A DNA stretch of 64,000 bases, taken from positions 28,108-92,107 of the forward strand of contig CAJAKC010000007.1 in NCBI GenBank assembly GCA_903940225.1, read 5' to 3'. This stretch comes from an uncultured Microbacteriaceae bacterium (GTDB lineage Bacteria; Actinomycetota; Actinomycetes; Actinomycetales; Microbacteriaceae). The notes below the pieces were generated by a model that ran no database searches, was not told the origin of the DNA, and worked only from the letters and a program-made list of their open reading frames with translations. This document shows, in pieces, positions 26,423-36,190 of this stretch (the first letter of the stretch is position 1; every line of letters starts with the position of its first letter). A program made the translations under genes and the position numbers.

Positions 26423-27243
26423 AGAGGCCCCAACACCACGGCGCCACTCCCGACCGCAAGCAGACTCAGCGCCCGATTCGTCGCGCGTCCTCCAACCCTC
26501 ACGCCCGTGTGCATCGAGCTGAGGAACGCGAAGCGCAACGGTTCACCGAAGGGCCGCGTCGACAACGGCGGTTTCGCTTGGCGGTGACGATGTCGGTCCT
26601 GGGTTTCATCGGGCTGGTGAGTGGGATCGTCCTGTCACCGCTGATGACACTCGACGAAGTTGTCGTCGCCGGGTTGGAGTCCGTGCCGGAAGAGGTCGTC
26701 GTCGGTGCGGTCAAAGAGCAGCTCGGGACTCCGCTGGCACTCCTTGATTACGGCTCTATCGAAAAGAGGCTTGGGGGAGTCGTGCAAATTCAATCGTTTG
26801 CCACGGAACTTCGCCCGCCGCACACGCTCGTCATTCGAATTGTCGAACGCGTCCCGATCGGTGCGATTGCCTCAGACTCCGGCTGGGACGTTGTTGACGC
26901 GGCGGGAGTTGTCTTGCGTTCATCCGCCGCGGCCCCCCGAACGGTTCCCCGACTCAACATCGAGGGCGTCGATTCCCCTGGGTTCCTCGCAGCGGTCAGG
27001 GCGTTGTTGGCGTTGCCGCCTTCACTGCGCGGCGATGTTGCGACGATTTCGGCGGAGACGCGCGACACGGTGCGTCTCATTCTCCGAGGTGTTCCCCACG
27101 AGATTCGATGGGGTTCGGATGAACTGTCGACTCTCAAGGCGGCAGTTCTTGAGCGTGCTCTGGAGATTGCGAGTGAGAAGGGCGGGACATTTGTCATCGA
27201 TGTTTCCGCGCCGGACACGCTCATCATGAACCGCATGAATTAG
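26419..27243 (+). CDS. ftsQ: division protein FtsQ/DivIB
   Basis: A 274-residue bitopic protein. A long basic cytoplasmic tail (about 1-55, rich in Arg, His and Gln) leads to a membrane segment at about 57-78, then a POTRA domain starting at DEVVVAGLESVPEEVVVGAV, and the FtsQ domain with IVERVPIGAI. FtsQ scaffolds FtsL and DivIC at the septum. The start is GTG overlapping the murC stop. It ends before the 143-base region ahead of ftsZ. Confidence 0.93.
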   Translation: MKRPQHHGATPDRKQTQRPIRRASSNPHARVHRAEEREAQRFTEGPRRQRRFRLAVTMSVLGFIGLVSGIVLSPLMTLDEVVVAGLESVPEEVVVGAVKEQLGTPLALLDYGSIEKRLGGVVQIQSFATELRPPHTLVIRIVERVPIGAIASDSGWDVVDAAGVVLRSSAAAPRTVPRLNIEGVDSPGFLAAVRALLALPPSLRGDVATISAETRDTVRLILRGVPHEIRWGSDELSTLKAAVLERALEIASEKGGTFVIDVSAPDTLIMNRMN

Positions 27244-27386
27244 GACACAAATTGGTGAGAGTCATCAAACCGCGACACGCCGACTTCACCTCCCGCGCTT
27301 TGGACACCCGCGCACGTAACTTGTGGGTGCCTCTCGGGGCGCAAAAAGTCTCGGCTTCAAGTAGAGCCTGAATGTTGGAGGAACCC
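27244..27386 (+). promoter_or_regulatory. ftsQ-ftsZ intergenic region, probable ftsZ promoter region
   Basis: This is one of the larger gene-free stretches. It contains a TTGTGG at 27321-27326 and a TAGAGC near 27362, and ends with the ftsZ ribosome binding site, but no strong promoter pair is evident. If the FtsR-like regulator acts here as in Corynebacterium, its site would be in this stretch. A 38-codon GTG frame crosses it and is not convincing. Confidence 0.4.
27377..27382 (+). promoter_or_regulatory. ribosome binding site (GGAGGA) that sets the start of ftsZ
   Basis: GGAGGA lies between two in-frame ATG codons and 4 nt before the second (27387), so the second is the start. Confidence 0.75.
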
Positions 27387-28523
27387 ATGGCCGGCAAAGG
27401 CAATAACCACCTCGCTGTCATCAAAGTTGTTGGTGTCGGCGGCGGCGGTGTCAACGCCGTGAATCGCATGATTGAAGCAGGCATCCGTGGAGTGGAGTTC
27501 ATCGCCATCAACACGGACGCGCAGGCGCTGTTGATGAGTGACGCCGACGTGAAGCTCGACGTCGGACGAGAACTCACACGCGGACTCGGAGCGGGGGCGG
27601 ACCCGGAGATGGGACGTCGCGCCGCAGAGGACCACGCTCAGGAGATCGAAGAGTGCCTTGCCGGAGCAGACCTTGTTTTTGTCACGGCTGGTGAGGGCGG
27701 TGGAACCGGCACCGGGGGAGCGCCCGTCGTTGCGCGCATCGCGAAATCGATTGGCGCGCTCACCGTCGGAGTTGTCACCAAACCGTTCAAGTTTGAGGCT
27801 CGTCGCCGTCGTGACCAGGCCGAAACCGGAATCGCTGCGCTGCGCAATGAGGTCGACACACTCATTGTCGTTCCCAACGATCGGTTGTTGGAGCTTTCCG
27901 ACCGCGCGATTTCCGCCACCGAAGCATTCGCGATCGCGGACGAAGTGCTCCTGTCGGGCGTGCAGGGGATTTCGGACCTCATCACAAACCCCGGGCTGAT
28001 TAACCTCGACTTCGCCGATGTGCGTTCCGTCATGCAAGATGCCGGCACCGCACTCATGGGAATTGGTAGCGCACGCGGAGCTGAACGTGCGATCAAGGCA
28101 ACCGAGATGGCGGCCCGTTCGCCTCTGCTCGACCAAACAATCGACGGCGCGCACGGCGTACTGTTGTCGATTCAGGGCGGCTCGAACCTCGGAATTCACG
28201 AAATCAACGAGGCAGCGACACTTATCACCGAGCACGTTCACCCCGACGCGAACGTCATCTTCGGAATGTCGATTGACGACACGCTCGGAGACGAAGTTCG
28301 GGTCACGGTCATCGCCGCCGGATTCGACAACGAGGCAGCGCCACGCGTGCGGAGCTCGGAGCCCCGGGTCGAATCGTTCAACACGAACGAAGTCGATCGC
28401 GTCAACTCCTCGGTGTACTCGGAAGCAACGCCAACGATGGAACACCAGAATGTTCCCAAGTTGACCGATGCATTCGATTCGGTGCCCGAAGACTACGACC
28501 TACCCGAGTTCCTCAAGTCATGA
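27387..28523 (+). CDS. ftsZ: cell division GTPase FtsZ
   Basis: A 378-residue tubulin-like GTPase that forms the Z ring. It opens [20 protein letters not shown], with the nucleotide signature GGGTGTG at 104-110 and the T7 loop [20 protein letters not shown] near 200. The C-terminal linker is short and ends in the conserved tail [11 protein letters not shown], the docking peptide for SepF. ATG 27387 is preferred to ATG 27372 because the GGAGGA site lies between them. The stop overlaps the yggS-type gene as ATGA. Confidence 0.98.
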   Translation: MAGKGNNHLAVIKVVGVGGGGVNAVNRMIEAGIRGVEFIAINTDAQALLMSDADVKLDVGRELTRGLGAGADPEMGRRAAEDHAQEIEECLAGADLVFVTAGEGGGTGTGGAPVVARIAKSIGALTVGVVTKPFKFEARRRRDQAETGIAALRNEVDTLIVVPNDRLLELSDRAISATEAFAIADEVLLSGVQGISDLITNPGLINLDFADVRSVMQDAGTALMGIGSARGAERAIKATEMAARSPLLDQTIDGAHGVLLSIQGGSNLGIHEINEAATLITEHVHPDANVIFGMSIDDTLGDEVRVTVIAAGFDNEAAPRVRSSEPRVESFNTNEVDRVNSSVYSEATPTMEHQNVPKLTDAFDSVPEDYDLPEFLKS

Positions 28524-29194
28524 GTGAGGCGGCCGCGCGCTGGCGCGCGGTCCGCGATCAGATTGACGCGGAGTGCCAACGGCTGAACCGTGATCCGGCG
28601 GGCCTAAGTCTTGTGGTCGTCACAAAGTTTCACCCCGTGGAGTTGATTGAGGAACTTCTCGCGGTGGGCGCGCGCGATTTCGGTGAAAGTCGACACCAGG
28701 ATGCCGTGCAGAAGGCCGCTGCGCTGGAAGGACGTGACCTCACCTGGCACTTTGTGGGGCAGATTCAATCCAACAAGGCTCGGCCAATTGCACAGTATGC
28801 CGATGTGTTGCACTCCCTGGATCGCGACAGTGTCGTTGATGCGCTGGCAACGGCGGAACGGCGCGTTCAGGGTTTCATCGAACTGAATTTGACCGATGAC
28901 CCGGGTCGAGGCGGCGTGAACTCTGCCGATGAGATGCTTCGATTGGCCGAACGAATCGCGCAAACGGAAACAATCGATCTGCGCGGCGTGATGGCGGTCG
29001 CTCCGCTGGGGATGGATCCGCCGCAAGCGTTCGAGCGCGTTCAAACGTTTTCGGCAATCCTCACCCAAGCGCACTCTTCCGCAGCCGAGATTTCCGCCGG
29101 GATGAGCGCGGACTGGGAGGCCGCTCTGGCCGCTGGAGCGACACACCTGCGCATTGGCACGTCAATAACGGGAAATCGACCCCAACCGCGTTAA
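28520..29194 (+). CDS. YggS-family PLP homeostasis protein
   Basis: A 224-residue single-domain protein of the YggS/PLPBP family that binds pyridoxal phosphate and buffers its level. The PLP lysine is K36 in [11 protein letters not shown]. Other signatures are [31 protein letters not shown] and [12 protein letters not shown], the phosphate-binding end. It is normally found between ftsZ and sepF in Gram-positive bacteria. Here it directly overlaps ftsZ, without the pgeF/yfiH gene that often intervenes. Confidence 0.93.
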   Translation: MSEAAARWRAVRDQIDAECQRLNRDPAGLSLVVVTKFHPVELIEELLAVGARDFGESRHQDAVQKAAALEGRDLTWHFVGQIQSNKARPIAQYADVLHSLDRDSVVDALATAERRVQGFIELNLTDDPGRGGVNSADEMLRLAERIAQTETIDLRGVMAVAPLGMDPPQAFERVQTFSAILTQAHSSAAEISAGMSADWEAALAAGATHLRIGTSITGNRPQPR

Positions 29195-29222
29195 TCTGAA
29201 CAGAACCTCAAGGAGGAAACTC

Positions 29223-29666
29223 ATGGTCAGAAAAGCATTGGAATTCTTCGGGATTGTTGAAGCCGGAGCGGCGCCTCGCGTTGCACCTCGGCGCCCCGAA
29301 AGTTCTCGACCCGCGCCGGCGGCGAAGCCCATCGTTCGTTTGAACAACGGTTACCGTGGCCGCGACAATAACTTTGCCACGATTCACACCGTTCGCCCCC
29401 GCCGTTACCAGAGCGACGCCGAGGGCATCGCCTACACGTTCCGCGACGGTTCGCCCGTCATTGTTGACCTCGGGCAGATGGCCGAGGCCGAAGTTCGCCG
29501 CATGATCGACTTCCTCAGCGGGCTCGTCAAGGGACTTGATGGTGCGATCAGTCGCGTCTCAGGCAAGGTGTACATGTTGACGCCGGCCGGCATTGAACAG
29601 TTCGACGACACGCAGTCCGCCGACGGTCTATCCGACGGAAACATTGACGCGGAACTGTTCGACTAG
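29223..29666 (+). CDS. sepF: division protein SepF
   Basis: A 147-residue cytoplasmic protein that anchors FtsZ to the membrane in actinobacteria, which lack FtsA. An N-terminal amphipathic membrane-targeting helix (MVRKALEFFGIVE) is followed by a Pro/Arg-rich linker and the SepF domain from about residue 57 (RRYQSDAEGIAYTFRDGSPV, then RMIDFLSGLVKGLDG). AAGGAGGA lies before ATG 29223. The acidic tail ends ELFD. YggT follows by three bases. Confidence 0.95.
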   Translation: MVRKALEFFGIVEAGAAPRVAPRRPESSRPAPAAKPIVRLNNGYRGRDNNFATIHTVRPRRYQSDAEGIAYTFRDGSPVIVDLGQMAEAEVRRMIDFLSGLVKGLDGAISRVSGKVYMLTPAGIEQFDDTQSADGLSDGNIDAELFD

Positions 29667-29669
29667 ACC

Positions 29670-29948
29670 GTGCCAGTGTTGAGCGTCGTTCTCGGAACGG
29701 CTTTGTGGGTTTACACACTGATTCTGTGGGCTCGCCTCATTCTCGAGTGGGTTCGGCAGTTCCGACCGGATTGGCGTCCGCGGGGTTTGATTCTGATTGC
29801 GGCCGAGATTGTCTACACACTCACCGATCCACCGCTTAAGTTCATCCGGCGCTTCGTTCGGCCGGTTCGCCTTGGAGGAGTCGCTATCGACTTCTCGTGG
29901 ACAATTTTGCTCATTGCGGTCTACATCCTGATGTCTTTCGTCGGGTAG
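29670..29948 (+). CDS. YggT-family membrane protein
   Basis: A 92-residue protein with two hydrophobic segments, at about 3-22 and 71-90, linked by a conserved region with RPDWRPRG and LTDPPLKFIRRFVRPVR. This is the YggT family, found next to sepF and divIVA in most Gram-positive bacteria. Its precise job is unknown, though the location links it to division or polar growth. The start is GTG 29670. Confidence 0.9.
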   Translation: MPVLSVVLGTALWVYTLILWARLILEWVRQFRPDWRPRGLILIAAEIVYTLTDPPLKFIRRFVRPVRLGGVAIDFSWTILLIAVYILMSFVG

Positions 29949-29998
29949 TCTTGTCAAACAACAGTTTCACCTTGTGGGAATTAAAGGAGTGATTGCGC

Positions 29999-30571
29999 AT
30001 GGCGCTCACCGCTGAAGACATCGTCAACAAACAGTTCAAACCAAAACCTCGGCTCAGTGAGGGTTACGACGCTGATGAAGTCGACGACTTTCTCGACGAG
30101 ATAGTGAAGGCTTATCGCGCCATCAAGGCCGAGAACGACGAACTCAATCAAAAGCTCGTGGGCGCCCAGGGACGCATCGACGAACTCGAGCGAGCGCGGA
30201 GTTCTGGCGCTGTGTCGGTGGTCGGTGCCGGTGCCGTCGCCGGTGTCGAAGGACCAAACGATTCTGCGACGTCAAGCCAACTTCTTCAGCTCGCACGAAA
30301 ACTGCACGACCAGCACATTCAAGAGGGTCTCAACGAGCGCGAGCGGATCATCGAAGAGGGCAAGGCTCAGGTTCAGCGCAACATCGCGGAAGCGGAACAG
30401 CGCCAAAAGAACGAGATCAATGAACTTGAGCTGCAACGTGTCGCGATCGAACGCCGAGTCGAAGAGCTCAAGTTGTTCGAAAAGGAATATCGCACGCAGC
30501 TCAAGCAATACCTCGAGACGTCTCTCAATGACCTCAACGCCAGCGGTCAGGCTTCCGCAGCGAACTACTAG
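29999..30571 (+). CDS. wag31: polar growth protein DivIVA/Wag31
   Basis: A 190-residue coiled-coil protein that marks curved membrane at poles and directs wall growth in actinobacteria. The N-terminal DivIVA domain reads ALTAEDIVNKQFKPKPRL and EGYDADEVDDFLDEIVKAY, followed by a first coiled coil, a Gly/Ala/Val linker near 70-85 and a long charged coiled coil to about 175. ATG 29999 follows AAAGGAG (29983-29989). A TTG at 29993 is an alternative. Confidence 0.95.
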   Translation: MALTAEDIVNKQFKPKPRLSEGYDADEVDDFLDEIVKAYRAIKAENDELNQKLVGAQGRIDELERARSSGAVSVVGAGAVAGVEGPNDSATSSQLLQLARKLHDQHIQEGLNERERIIEEGKAQVQRNIAEAEQRQKNEINELELQRVAIERRVEELKLFEKEYRTQLKQYLETSLNDLNASGQASAANY

Positions 30572-30577
30572 GCCAGG

Positions 30578-31501
30578 TTGAGTCACCGGCGAAGTTTCGC
30601 GGTCCCCGACGGTCTTGTCGGCGAGCGGGTGGATGTCGTCGTCGCTCGACTCATCGGTGTGTCTCGAAGTTTCGCCGTCGAGATTGTTGAAGCCGGCGGT
30701 GTCGCGATCGGAGGTCTCATTGCGACCAAGTCGGACCGCGTGCCATTCGACGTCACCATCGATGTCGAGTGGGAGGACAAGCGCGAGCCCGTGATTGTGC
30801 CGGTCGTCGTCGACGAAATGACAATCGTGTATGACGATGACGACATCGTCGTCGTCGATAAGCCCCCATTCCTCGCCGCCCATCCCAGCCTTGGCTGGAC
30901 GGGAGACACTGTTGTTGGCGCTCTGGCAGGAGCGGGGTATCGGATTTCAACATCGGGGCCGCCCGAACGCCAAGGAATTGTGCACCGCCTAGATGTCGGC
31001 ACATCGGGACTGATGGCTGTCGCAAAGAGTGAAATTGCTTATTCCGTCATGAAACGGAAGTTCAAGCAGCGCGAAATCGACAAGACGTATCACGCGGTGG
31101 TCCAGGGTCACCCCGACCCTTCGGAGGGGACGATCGACGCACCGATTGGGCGACACCCCGGTTCGTCGTGGAAGTTTGCGGTGACTGCGGATGGTCGTGA
31201 CTCGGTCACTCATTATTCAACGCTCGAGTCATTTCCAGGAGCCAGCCTCGTCGAGGTGGAACTCGAAACGGGTCGCACGCACCAAATCAGAGTTCACATG
31301 GCTGCACATCGCCACCCGCTCGTCGGCGACGAACTGTACGGTGCCGACCCAACGCTCACGGCGCGACTGGGACTGACGAGGCAGTGGCTGCACGCGATAC
31401 GGCTCGGGTTTGAACACCCGACAACGGGTAAGCGCCTCGAACTCGAAGCCCCCTACCCCGCAGATTTGCAACTCGCGCTCGAAATTCTCGCGGCGCACTG
31501 A
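30578..31501 (+). CDS. RluA/RluD-family 23S rRNA pseudouridine synthase
   Basis: A 307-residue enzyme of the RluA family, probably RluD-type, modifying uridines of 23S rRNA helix 69. An N-terminal S4 RNA-binding domain (residues 10-75, [17 protein letters not shown]) precedes the catalytic domain with [15 protein letters not shown], whose Asp is catalytic, and the later [13 protein letters not shown] motif. The start is TTG 30578 with a weak binding site. In most relatives lspA lies between wag31 and this gene; here only six bases separate them. Confidence 0.92.
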   Translation: MSHRRSFAVPDGLVGERVDVVVARLIGVSRSFAVEIVEAGGVAIGGLIATKSDRVPFDVTIDVEWEDKREPVIVPVVVDEMTIVYDDDDIVVVDKPPFLAAHPSLGWTGDTVVGALAGAGYRISTSGPPERQGIVHRLDVGTSGLMAVAKSEIAYSVMKRKFKQREIDKTYHAVVQGHPDPSEGTIDAPIGRHPGSSWKFAVTADGRDSVTHYSTLESFPGASLVEVELETGRTHQIRVHMAAHRHPLVGDELYGADPTLTARLGLTRQWLHAIRLGFEHPTTGKRLELEAPYPADLQLALEILAAH

Positions 31502-31532
31502 CGCGCCTCACGACCGAGTCGACGGTCAGACC

Positions 31533-31538
31533 TAAACT
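31533..31538 (+). promoter_or_regulatory. -10 box (TAAACT) of dnaE
   Basis: TAAACT lies 30 nt before ATG 31568, leaving a short leader with GAAGGAGG just ahead of the start. Confidence 0.4.
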
Positions 31539-31567
31539 GAGTATCCGCGCACGTCGAAGGAGGATCA

Positions 31568-34500
31568 ATGAGTGAGAATTTTGTGCACCTGCACGTTCAC
31601 ACCGATAACTCCATGCTCGATGGTGCGGCGCGAATCGGACCATTGCTCGACGCGGCGGTAGCGCAGGGAATGCCGGCAATCGCCATGACCGATCACGGAA
31701 CGCTGTTCGGAGCGTTTGAGTTTTGGACGAAGGCTCGCGACAGGGGAATCAAGCCGATTATCGGGATTGAGGCGTACCTCGCCCCGGAAAGCAGACTCGA
31801 CAAACGGCCAATTCGTTGGGGCGATGGAGGCGAGGACGACACGTCGGGTGGCGGCGCGTACACCCACCTGACGTTGCTCAGCGAGTCGACTGAAGGCATG
31901 CACAACCTCTTCACACTGTCGTCGGCGTCCTACATTGAAGGTTTCTACTCCCACCCGCGAATGGACCTCGAGATCCTGGCTCAGAATGCGAAAGGGCTCA
32001 TCGCCACGAGCGGTTGCGTCAGTGGCGAAGTCCAGACGCGAATCCGACTCGGCCAATACGACGAGGCAAAGAAGGTCGCGGCGAACATGCGCGACATCTT
32101 CGGTAAAGAGAATTACTTCATCGAGATCATGGACCACGGAATTCCGATCGAGCGACGTGGAATCAAAGATCTCCTCCGCCTGGCAAATGAGCTAGACCTT
32201 CCGCTCGTGCTCACAAACGACTTGCACTATGTTCACCACGATGACCACACCGCTCACGCTGCGCTGCTATGCGTGCAGTCGGGGTCGACGCTATTGGACG
32301 AAAAGCGCTTCAAATTCGACGCCGACCAGTTCTATTTGAAATCGGCCGCCGAGATGCGACGACTTTTTCCCGATCATCCGGAGGCGTCCGACAACACTCT
32401 GCTCATTGCGGAACGCTGTGGAGTTGAGTTCGATACGACCACGAACCACATGCCGCACTTTCCCGTGGCAGCGGAGGACACCGAGGACGAAGCTTTCGAA
32501 CGTGCCGTGTGGGCGGGGCTCGAGTTCCGCTACGGGAAGGACATGTCGTCCGAGGTTCGTGAGCGTGCCGCCTACGAGATTGAAATCATCCGGACAAAGG
32601 GCTTCGCCGGGTACTACCTGATTGTTGCCGACTTCATCGGGTGGGCGCGCGACAACGCTATTCGTGTCGGGCCGGGTCGAGGGTCGGGCGCCGGGTCCAT
32701 CGCGGCCTATGCGATGCGGATCACCGATCTCGAGCCCTTGGCCCACGGGCTCCTGTTCGAGCGTTTTCTGAACCCCGAACGCGAGTCGATGCCCGACTTC
32801 GATATCGACTTCTCGACTAAGCGACGCGATGATGTCAAACGGTACGTCACCGAAAAGTATGGTTCGGACCACGTCGCTCAAATCGCAACGTACAACATCA
32901 TCAAGGCAAAGCAGGCGTTGAAGGACTCCGCTCGCGTGCTCGGGTATCCCTACGAGGTGGGGGAGCGTCTGACAAAGGCAGTGCCGCCGATGAAACTCGG
33001 GCGTGACATGTCGTTGAGCGAAATGTTCGACAAGAACAATGAACGCTTCAAGGAAGCGGCTCCGTTCCGCGACGTGGTTGAGGCGACTCCCGAGGCCACA
33101 ATTGTCTACGAGACGGCAAAGGGCATCGAGAGCATCAAGCGCAACACCGGGGTGCACGCGGCCGGGGTCATCATGTCGGACACCAAACTGTCGGACATCG
33201 TGCCGTTGATGATGAGATCAAACGACGGCCAGATCATCACCCAGTTCGACTACCCAACCTGTGAGTCGCTCGGGCTCATCAAGATGGACTTCCTCGGACT
33301 GCGAAACCTCGACATTCTTGACGATGCGTTGATTAACATCCAGCGAAACCGCGGGGAAACCTTTGTTCTCGAGGACTTGACCTACGACGACCCGGCGGTG
33401 TTCGAACTGCTCTCGACGGGGGAGACGCTGGGCATCTTCCAACTGGACTCACCGCCGATGCGTCAATTGCTCAAACAGATGCAACCCGACTCGTTCGAGG
33501 ACATTTCCGCTGTGCTTGCGCTGTACCGGCCCGGTCCGATGGCCATGAAGTCGCACACAAACTATGCGATGCGCAAACAGGGCATGCAGGTCATTGCACC
33601 GATTCACAAAGAGCTCGCCGAACCGTTGAGTGACATTCTCGACCCGACCTACGGGCTCATCGTGTACCAAGAGCAGGTTATGCAGATCGCCCAGCGCGTC
33701 GCCGGGTTCACGCTCGCGCGGGCAGAGAACCTGCGCCGCGCGATGGGTAAGAAAAAGAAGGAAGTGATTGACGAAGAGTTCGCTCCATTCTCGGCCGGAA
33801 TGATTGAACGCGGATTCAGCAAAAAGGCGATTGACACGCTGTGGGAGATTCTCGTTCCCTTCTCGGATTACGCGTTCAACAAGTCGCACTCGGCCGCATA
33901 CGGGGTCGTAGCCTACTTCACGGCTTATCTGAAGGCGCACTATCCCCAAGAATTCATGGCAGGACTGCTCACCAGTGTTGGTGACGACCGCGACAAACTC
34001 GGCGGTTATCTCGTCGAAGCACGTCGAATGGGGGTCAAGGTGCTTGCCCCTGACATTAACGAATCAGTGCTCGACTTTGCTGCCGTCGGGGATGACGTTC
34101 GCTTTGGACTCGGGTCCATCAAGAATGTTGGCGAGGGAGTCGTTGACCACATTGTCTCGGAACGCATTGCCAACGGCCCGTACGAATCGTTCCCCGATTT
34201 CCTTGAGCGCGCGCCGCTTCCCGCCCTGCAGAAACGCACGGTGGAAGCCCTGATCAAGGCCGGTGCGTTTGACCGTTTCGGGCATACCCGTCGGGCTCTG
34301 ATCGATGTGCACGAGAAGGCGGTTGAGGACGCTCAGCGCACGAAGAAGGACGCGTCGAAGGGCGACATTGGTTTCGATTTTGGAGGGCTGTTCGATGAAC
34401 CCGTTGTGCTCGTACCCGACCGCCCCGAGTGGCCGCGCAAGACGAAGCTCGAGTTCGAGCGGGACATGCTCGGGCTGTATGTGTCCGACCATCCGCTCAA

Positions 34501-35110
34501 CGGTCAAGAATCGGCACTGTCTCGTGCCGCGTCCATTCTGGTCAGCGACCTGCAGGTCGTACAGAAGGTCTCGGAGAGCGACGACGCCGACGCGGAATAC
34601 GAACTGATCGGAGCCACCGAGGGTGACATCGTGACGTTTGCCGGCCTGCTGCGGAACGTCGAGCTGCGCGTTGCGCGCACCTCAGGAAAACCGTTTGCGA
34701 TGGCCATGCTGGAAGACATGTCGGGTTCCGTTCCCGTCTCTGTCCTCGGCCGCGCGTATGACGACCTCAGGCTCAAACTCGTCAACGATACGGTCGTCGC
34801 CGTATCCGGCCGGATTCGACTGCGCGAGAACACGGTCTCGCTCATGGCGAACGATATCCGCGAGCTTGAAATGGTTCGAGTGGACGAAGTCACGGTGGTG
34901 AAGGTTCAAGTTCCATCGAGTCACGCAACGACGAGTGTCATTGCCGAACTCGACGAAATTCTCAAACGGCACCCGGGTGGTTCCGAGGTTGAGCTGCGCG
35001 TTCGCCACCCCGACACCGTCCGAGTTTTTACGCTTCCGCACCGAGTGACGGTGAGCGGAGCGCTGTACGGCGAGTTGCGACGGGTTCTCGGGCCGAACGC
35101 TCTTGCCTAG
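31568..35110 (+). CDS. dnaE: DNA polymerase III alpha subunit
   Basis: The 1180-residue replicative polymerase. The N-terminal PHP domain keeps its metal motif HLHVHTDNSMLDGA. The catalytic region includes GPGRGSGAGSIAAYAM near 370 and PDFDIDFS near 409 with two of the catalytic aspartates. Further on are the helix-hairpin-helix region, the beta-clamp binding region and an OB-fold (near 1000-1085). The length and features match DnaE1 of actinobacteria, not the translesion DnaE2. Its TAG overlaps the stop of the convergent gene (CTAG 35107-35110). Confidence 0.97.
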   Translation: MSENFVHLHVHTDNSMLDGAARIGPLLDAAVAQGMPAIAMTDHGTLFGAFEFWTKARDRGIKPIIGIEAYLAPESRLDKRPIRWGDGGEDDTSGGGAYTHLTLLSESTEGMHNLFTLSSASYIEGFYSHPRMDLEILAQNAKGLIATSGCVSGEVQTRIRLGQYDEAKKVAANMRDIFGKENYFIEIMDHGIPIERRGIKDLLRLANELDLPLVLTNDLHYVHHDDHTAHAALLCVQSGSTLLDEKRFKFDADQFYLKSAAEMRRLFPDHPEASDNTLLIAERCGVEFDTTTNHMPHFPVAAEDTEDEAFERAVWAGLEFRYGKDMSSEVRERAAYEIEIIRTKGFAGYYLIVADFIGWARDNAIRVGPGRGSGAGSIAAYAMRITDLEPLAHGLLFERFLNPERESMPDFDIDFSTKRRDDVKRYVTEKYGSDHVAQIATYNIIKAKQALKDSARVLGYPYEVGERLTKAVPPMKLGRDMSLSEMFDKNNERFKEAAPFRDVVEATPEATIVYETAKGIESIKRNTGVHAAGVIMSDTKLSDIVPLMMRSNDGQIITQFDYPTCESLGLIKMDFLGLRNLDILDDALINIQRNRGETFVLEDLTYDDPAVFELLSTGETLGIFQLDSPPMRQLLKQMQPDSFEDISAVLALYRPGPMAMKSHTNYAMRKQGMQVIAPIHKELAEPLSDILDPTYGLIVYQEQVMQIAQRVAGFTLARAENLRRAMGKKKKEVIDEEFAPFSAGMIERGFSKKAIDTLWEILVPFSDYAFNKSHSAAYGVVAYFTAYLKAHYPQEFMAGLLTSVGDDRDKLGGYLVEARRMGVKVLAPDINESVLDFAAVGDDVRFGLGSIKNVGEGVVDHIVSERIANGPYESFPDFLERAPLPALQKRTVEALIKAGAFDRFGHTRRALIDVHEKAVEDAQRTKKDASKGDIGFDFGGLFDEPVVLVPDRPEWPRKTKLEFERDMLGLYVSDHPLNGQESALSRAASILVSDLQVVQKVSESDDADAEYELIGATEGDIVTFAGLLRNVELRVARTSGKPFAMAMLEDMSGSVPVSVLGRAYDDLRLKLVNDTVVAVSGRIRLRENTVSLMANDIRELEMVRVDEVTVVKVQVPSSHATTSVIAELDEILKRHPGGSEVELRVRHPDTVRVFTLPHRVTVSGALYGELRRVLGPNALA

Positions 35111-35592
35111 CTGACGACGTCACCGACCGCGTGATACCGACGTTCGACGTACACAAGTGGTGAGCAGTCGGTGTTGGTGGTCCCTCCGTCGATTTCGACG
35201 ATGACGGCAGCGTTCGAACCAACCTCCGCAACGCTCACCACGCGAGCCTCGAGCACCGCGCGAACGCCGTTCAGGCGAGGGAGACCCCGGTCATCGGGGG
35301 ACCAGTGGTTGCCTTCAAATCGTTGTGCTGCGGGTCCAGCCATGACCCTCGCGACGTCGACTTGATGACCCGCGAGGAAGTGGAGGAGGATGCGTGACCC
35401 GAGTGCAACAGCCGGGTACGAGGAAGCGTGCTGAGCGATGTTGAAGGATGCCCGCGGAGGTTCGGCGGAAAACGAGGCGAGCGATGTCGCGGTGAAACCG
35501 ACCGGCGAACCATCCACTGCGAGTGCTGTGATGACGGCAACCCCGGCGGGGTGCAAAGCGAACGCCGCGAGGAACGTTGATTCGGGGGTCAT
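35107..35592 (-). CDS. flavin reductase-like FMN-binding protein
   Basis: A 161-residue protein of the flavin reductase-like domain family. The signature is FALHPAGVAVITALAVDGSPVG followed by GFTATSLASFSAEPPRASFN, which bind FMN. Such proteins supply reduced flavin to monooxygenases or act alone as reductases. No partner oxygenase is adjacent, so the role is open. A weak GAGGAGC precedes the ATG at a 12-nt distance. Confidence 0.85.
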   Translation of the reverse strand: MTPESTFLAAFALHPAGVAVITALAVDGSPVGFTATSLASFSAEPPRASFNIAQHASSYPAVALGSRILLHFLAGHQVDVARVMAGPAAQRFEGNHWSPDDRGLPRLNGVRAVLEARVVSVAEVGSNAAVIVEIDGGTTNTDCSPLVYVERRYHAVGDVVS

Positions 35593-35725
35593 GCGGGCGA
35601 CGTGCTCCTCGGTGAATCATTAGACGGAATAGTCACAACGGTAGCATTGAGACGATGGTGACCACGATTTCTAGCCCTTGTGGTTGACGGTCAGACCGTG
35701 ACCGCAGGATCCGAGAGGTAACGAG
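35593..35725. promoter_or_regulatory. intergenic region between the flavin reductase gene and nrdR
   Basis: The two genes diverge here. A TAGCAT at 35642-35647 could serve nrdR, and GAGAGG at 35714-35719 precedes its ATG. No NrdR-box pair was recognised, and no RNA gene or repeat is visible. Confidence 0.3.
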
Positions 35726-36190
35726 ATGCATTGTCCGTTTTGCCGCCACACCGACAGTCGTGTCGTCGATTCCCGCACGGCCGAAGACGGGCTGTCGATT
35801 CGCCGCCGCCGTGAATGTCCCTCGTGCGGGGGTCGGTTTTCGACTCTCGAGACGGCGAGCCTTTCGGTCATTAAACGCAACGGAGTAATCGAACCGTTTT
35901 CGAGAAACAAGATCGTGTCCGGCGTTCGCAAAGCCTGTCAGGGGCTCTCGGTCACGGACTCAGAACTGTCGGCACTCGCGCAACGCGTTGAGGAAACCGT
36001 TCGCGCAACCGGAGTTTCGCAGATTGACGCGAACGAGATTGGGTTGGCGATTTTGCCGGAACTGCGCACCATCGATCTTGTCGCCTATTTGCGTTTCGCG
36101 AGCGTGTATAAAGCGTTCGAATCCCTCGCCGACTTTGATCGCGCGATTGAGGAATTACGCGCTGATGGTGGAAAGCCTTCCGACTCGTGA
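35726..36190 (+). CDS. nrdR: transcriptional repressor NrdR
   Basis: A 154-residue ATP/dATP-sensing repressor of ribonucleotide reductase genes. The N-terminal zinc ribbon uses C3, C6, C31 and C34 (MHCPFCRH and [12 protein letters not shown]). The ATP-cone follows from about residue 46 ([16 protein letters not shown]). The length is standard. It overlaps pyrD as GTGA, so pyrimidine synthesis and deoxynucleotide control are translationally linked here. No nrd gene is in the window. Confidence 0.96.
   Translation: MHCPFCRHTDSRVVDSRTAEDGLSIRRRRECPSCGGRFSTLETASLSVIKRNGVIEPFSRNKIVSGVRKACQGLSVTDSELSALAQRVEETVRATGVSQIDANEIGLAILPELRTIDLVAYLRFASVYKAFESLADFDRAIEELRADGGKPSDS

Noticed and set aside
27254-27370. 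38-codon GTG frame between ftsQ and ftsZ
   Set aside because: There is no ribosome binding site and no family resemblance. It lies in the expected ftsZ promoter region.
27357-28445. 362-codon open frame on the minus strand
   Set aside because: It mirrors ftsZ, whose identity is certain, and its translation is compositionally biased with no family resemblance.
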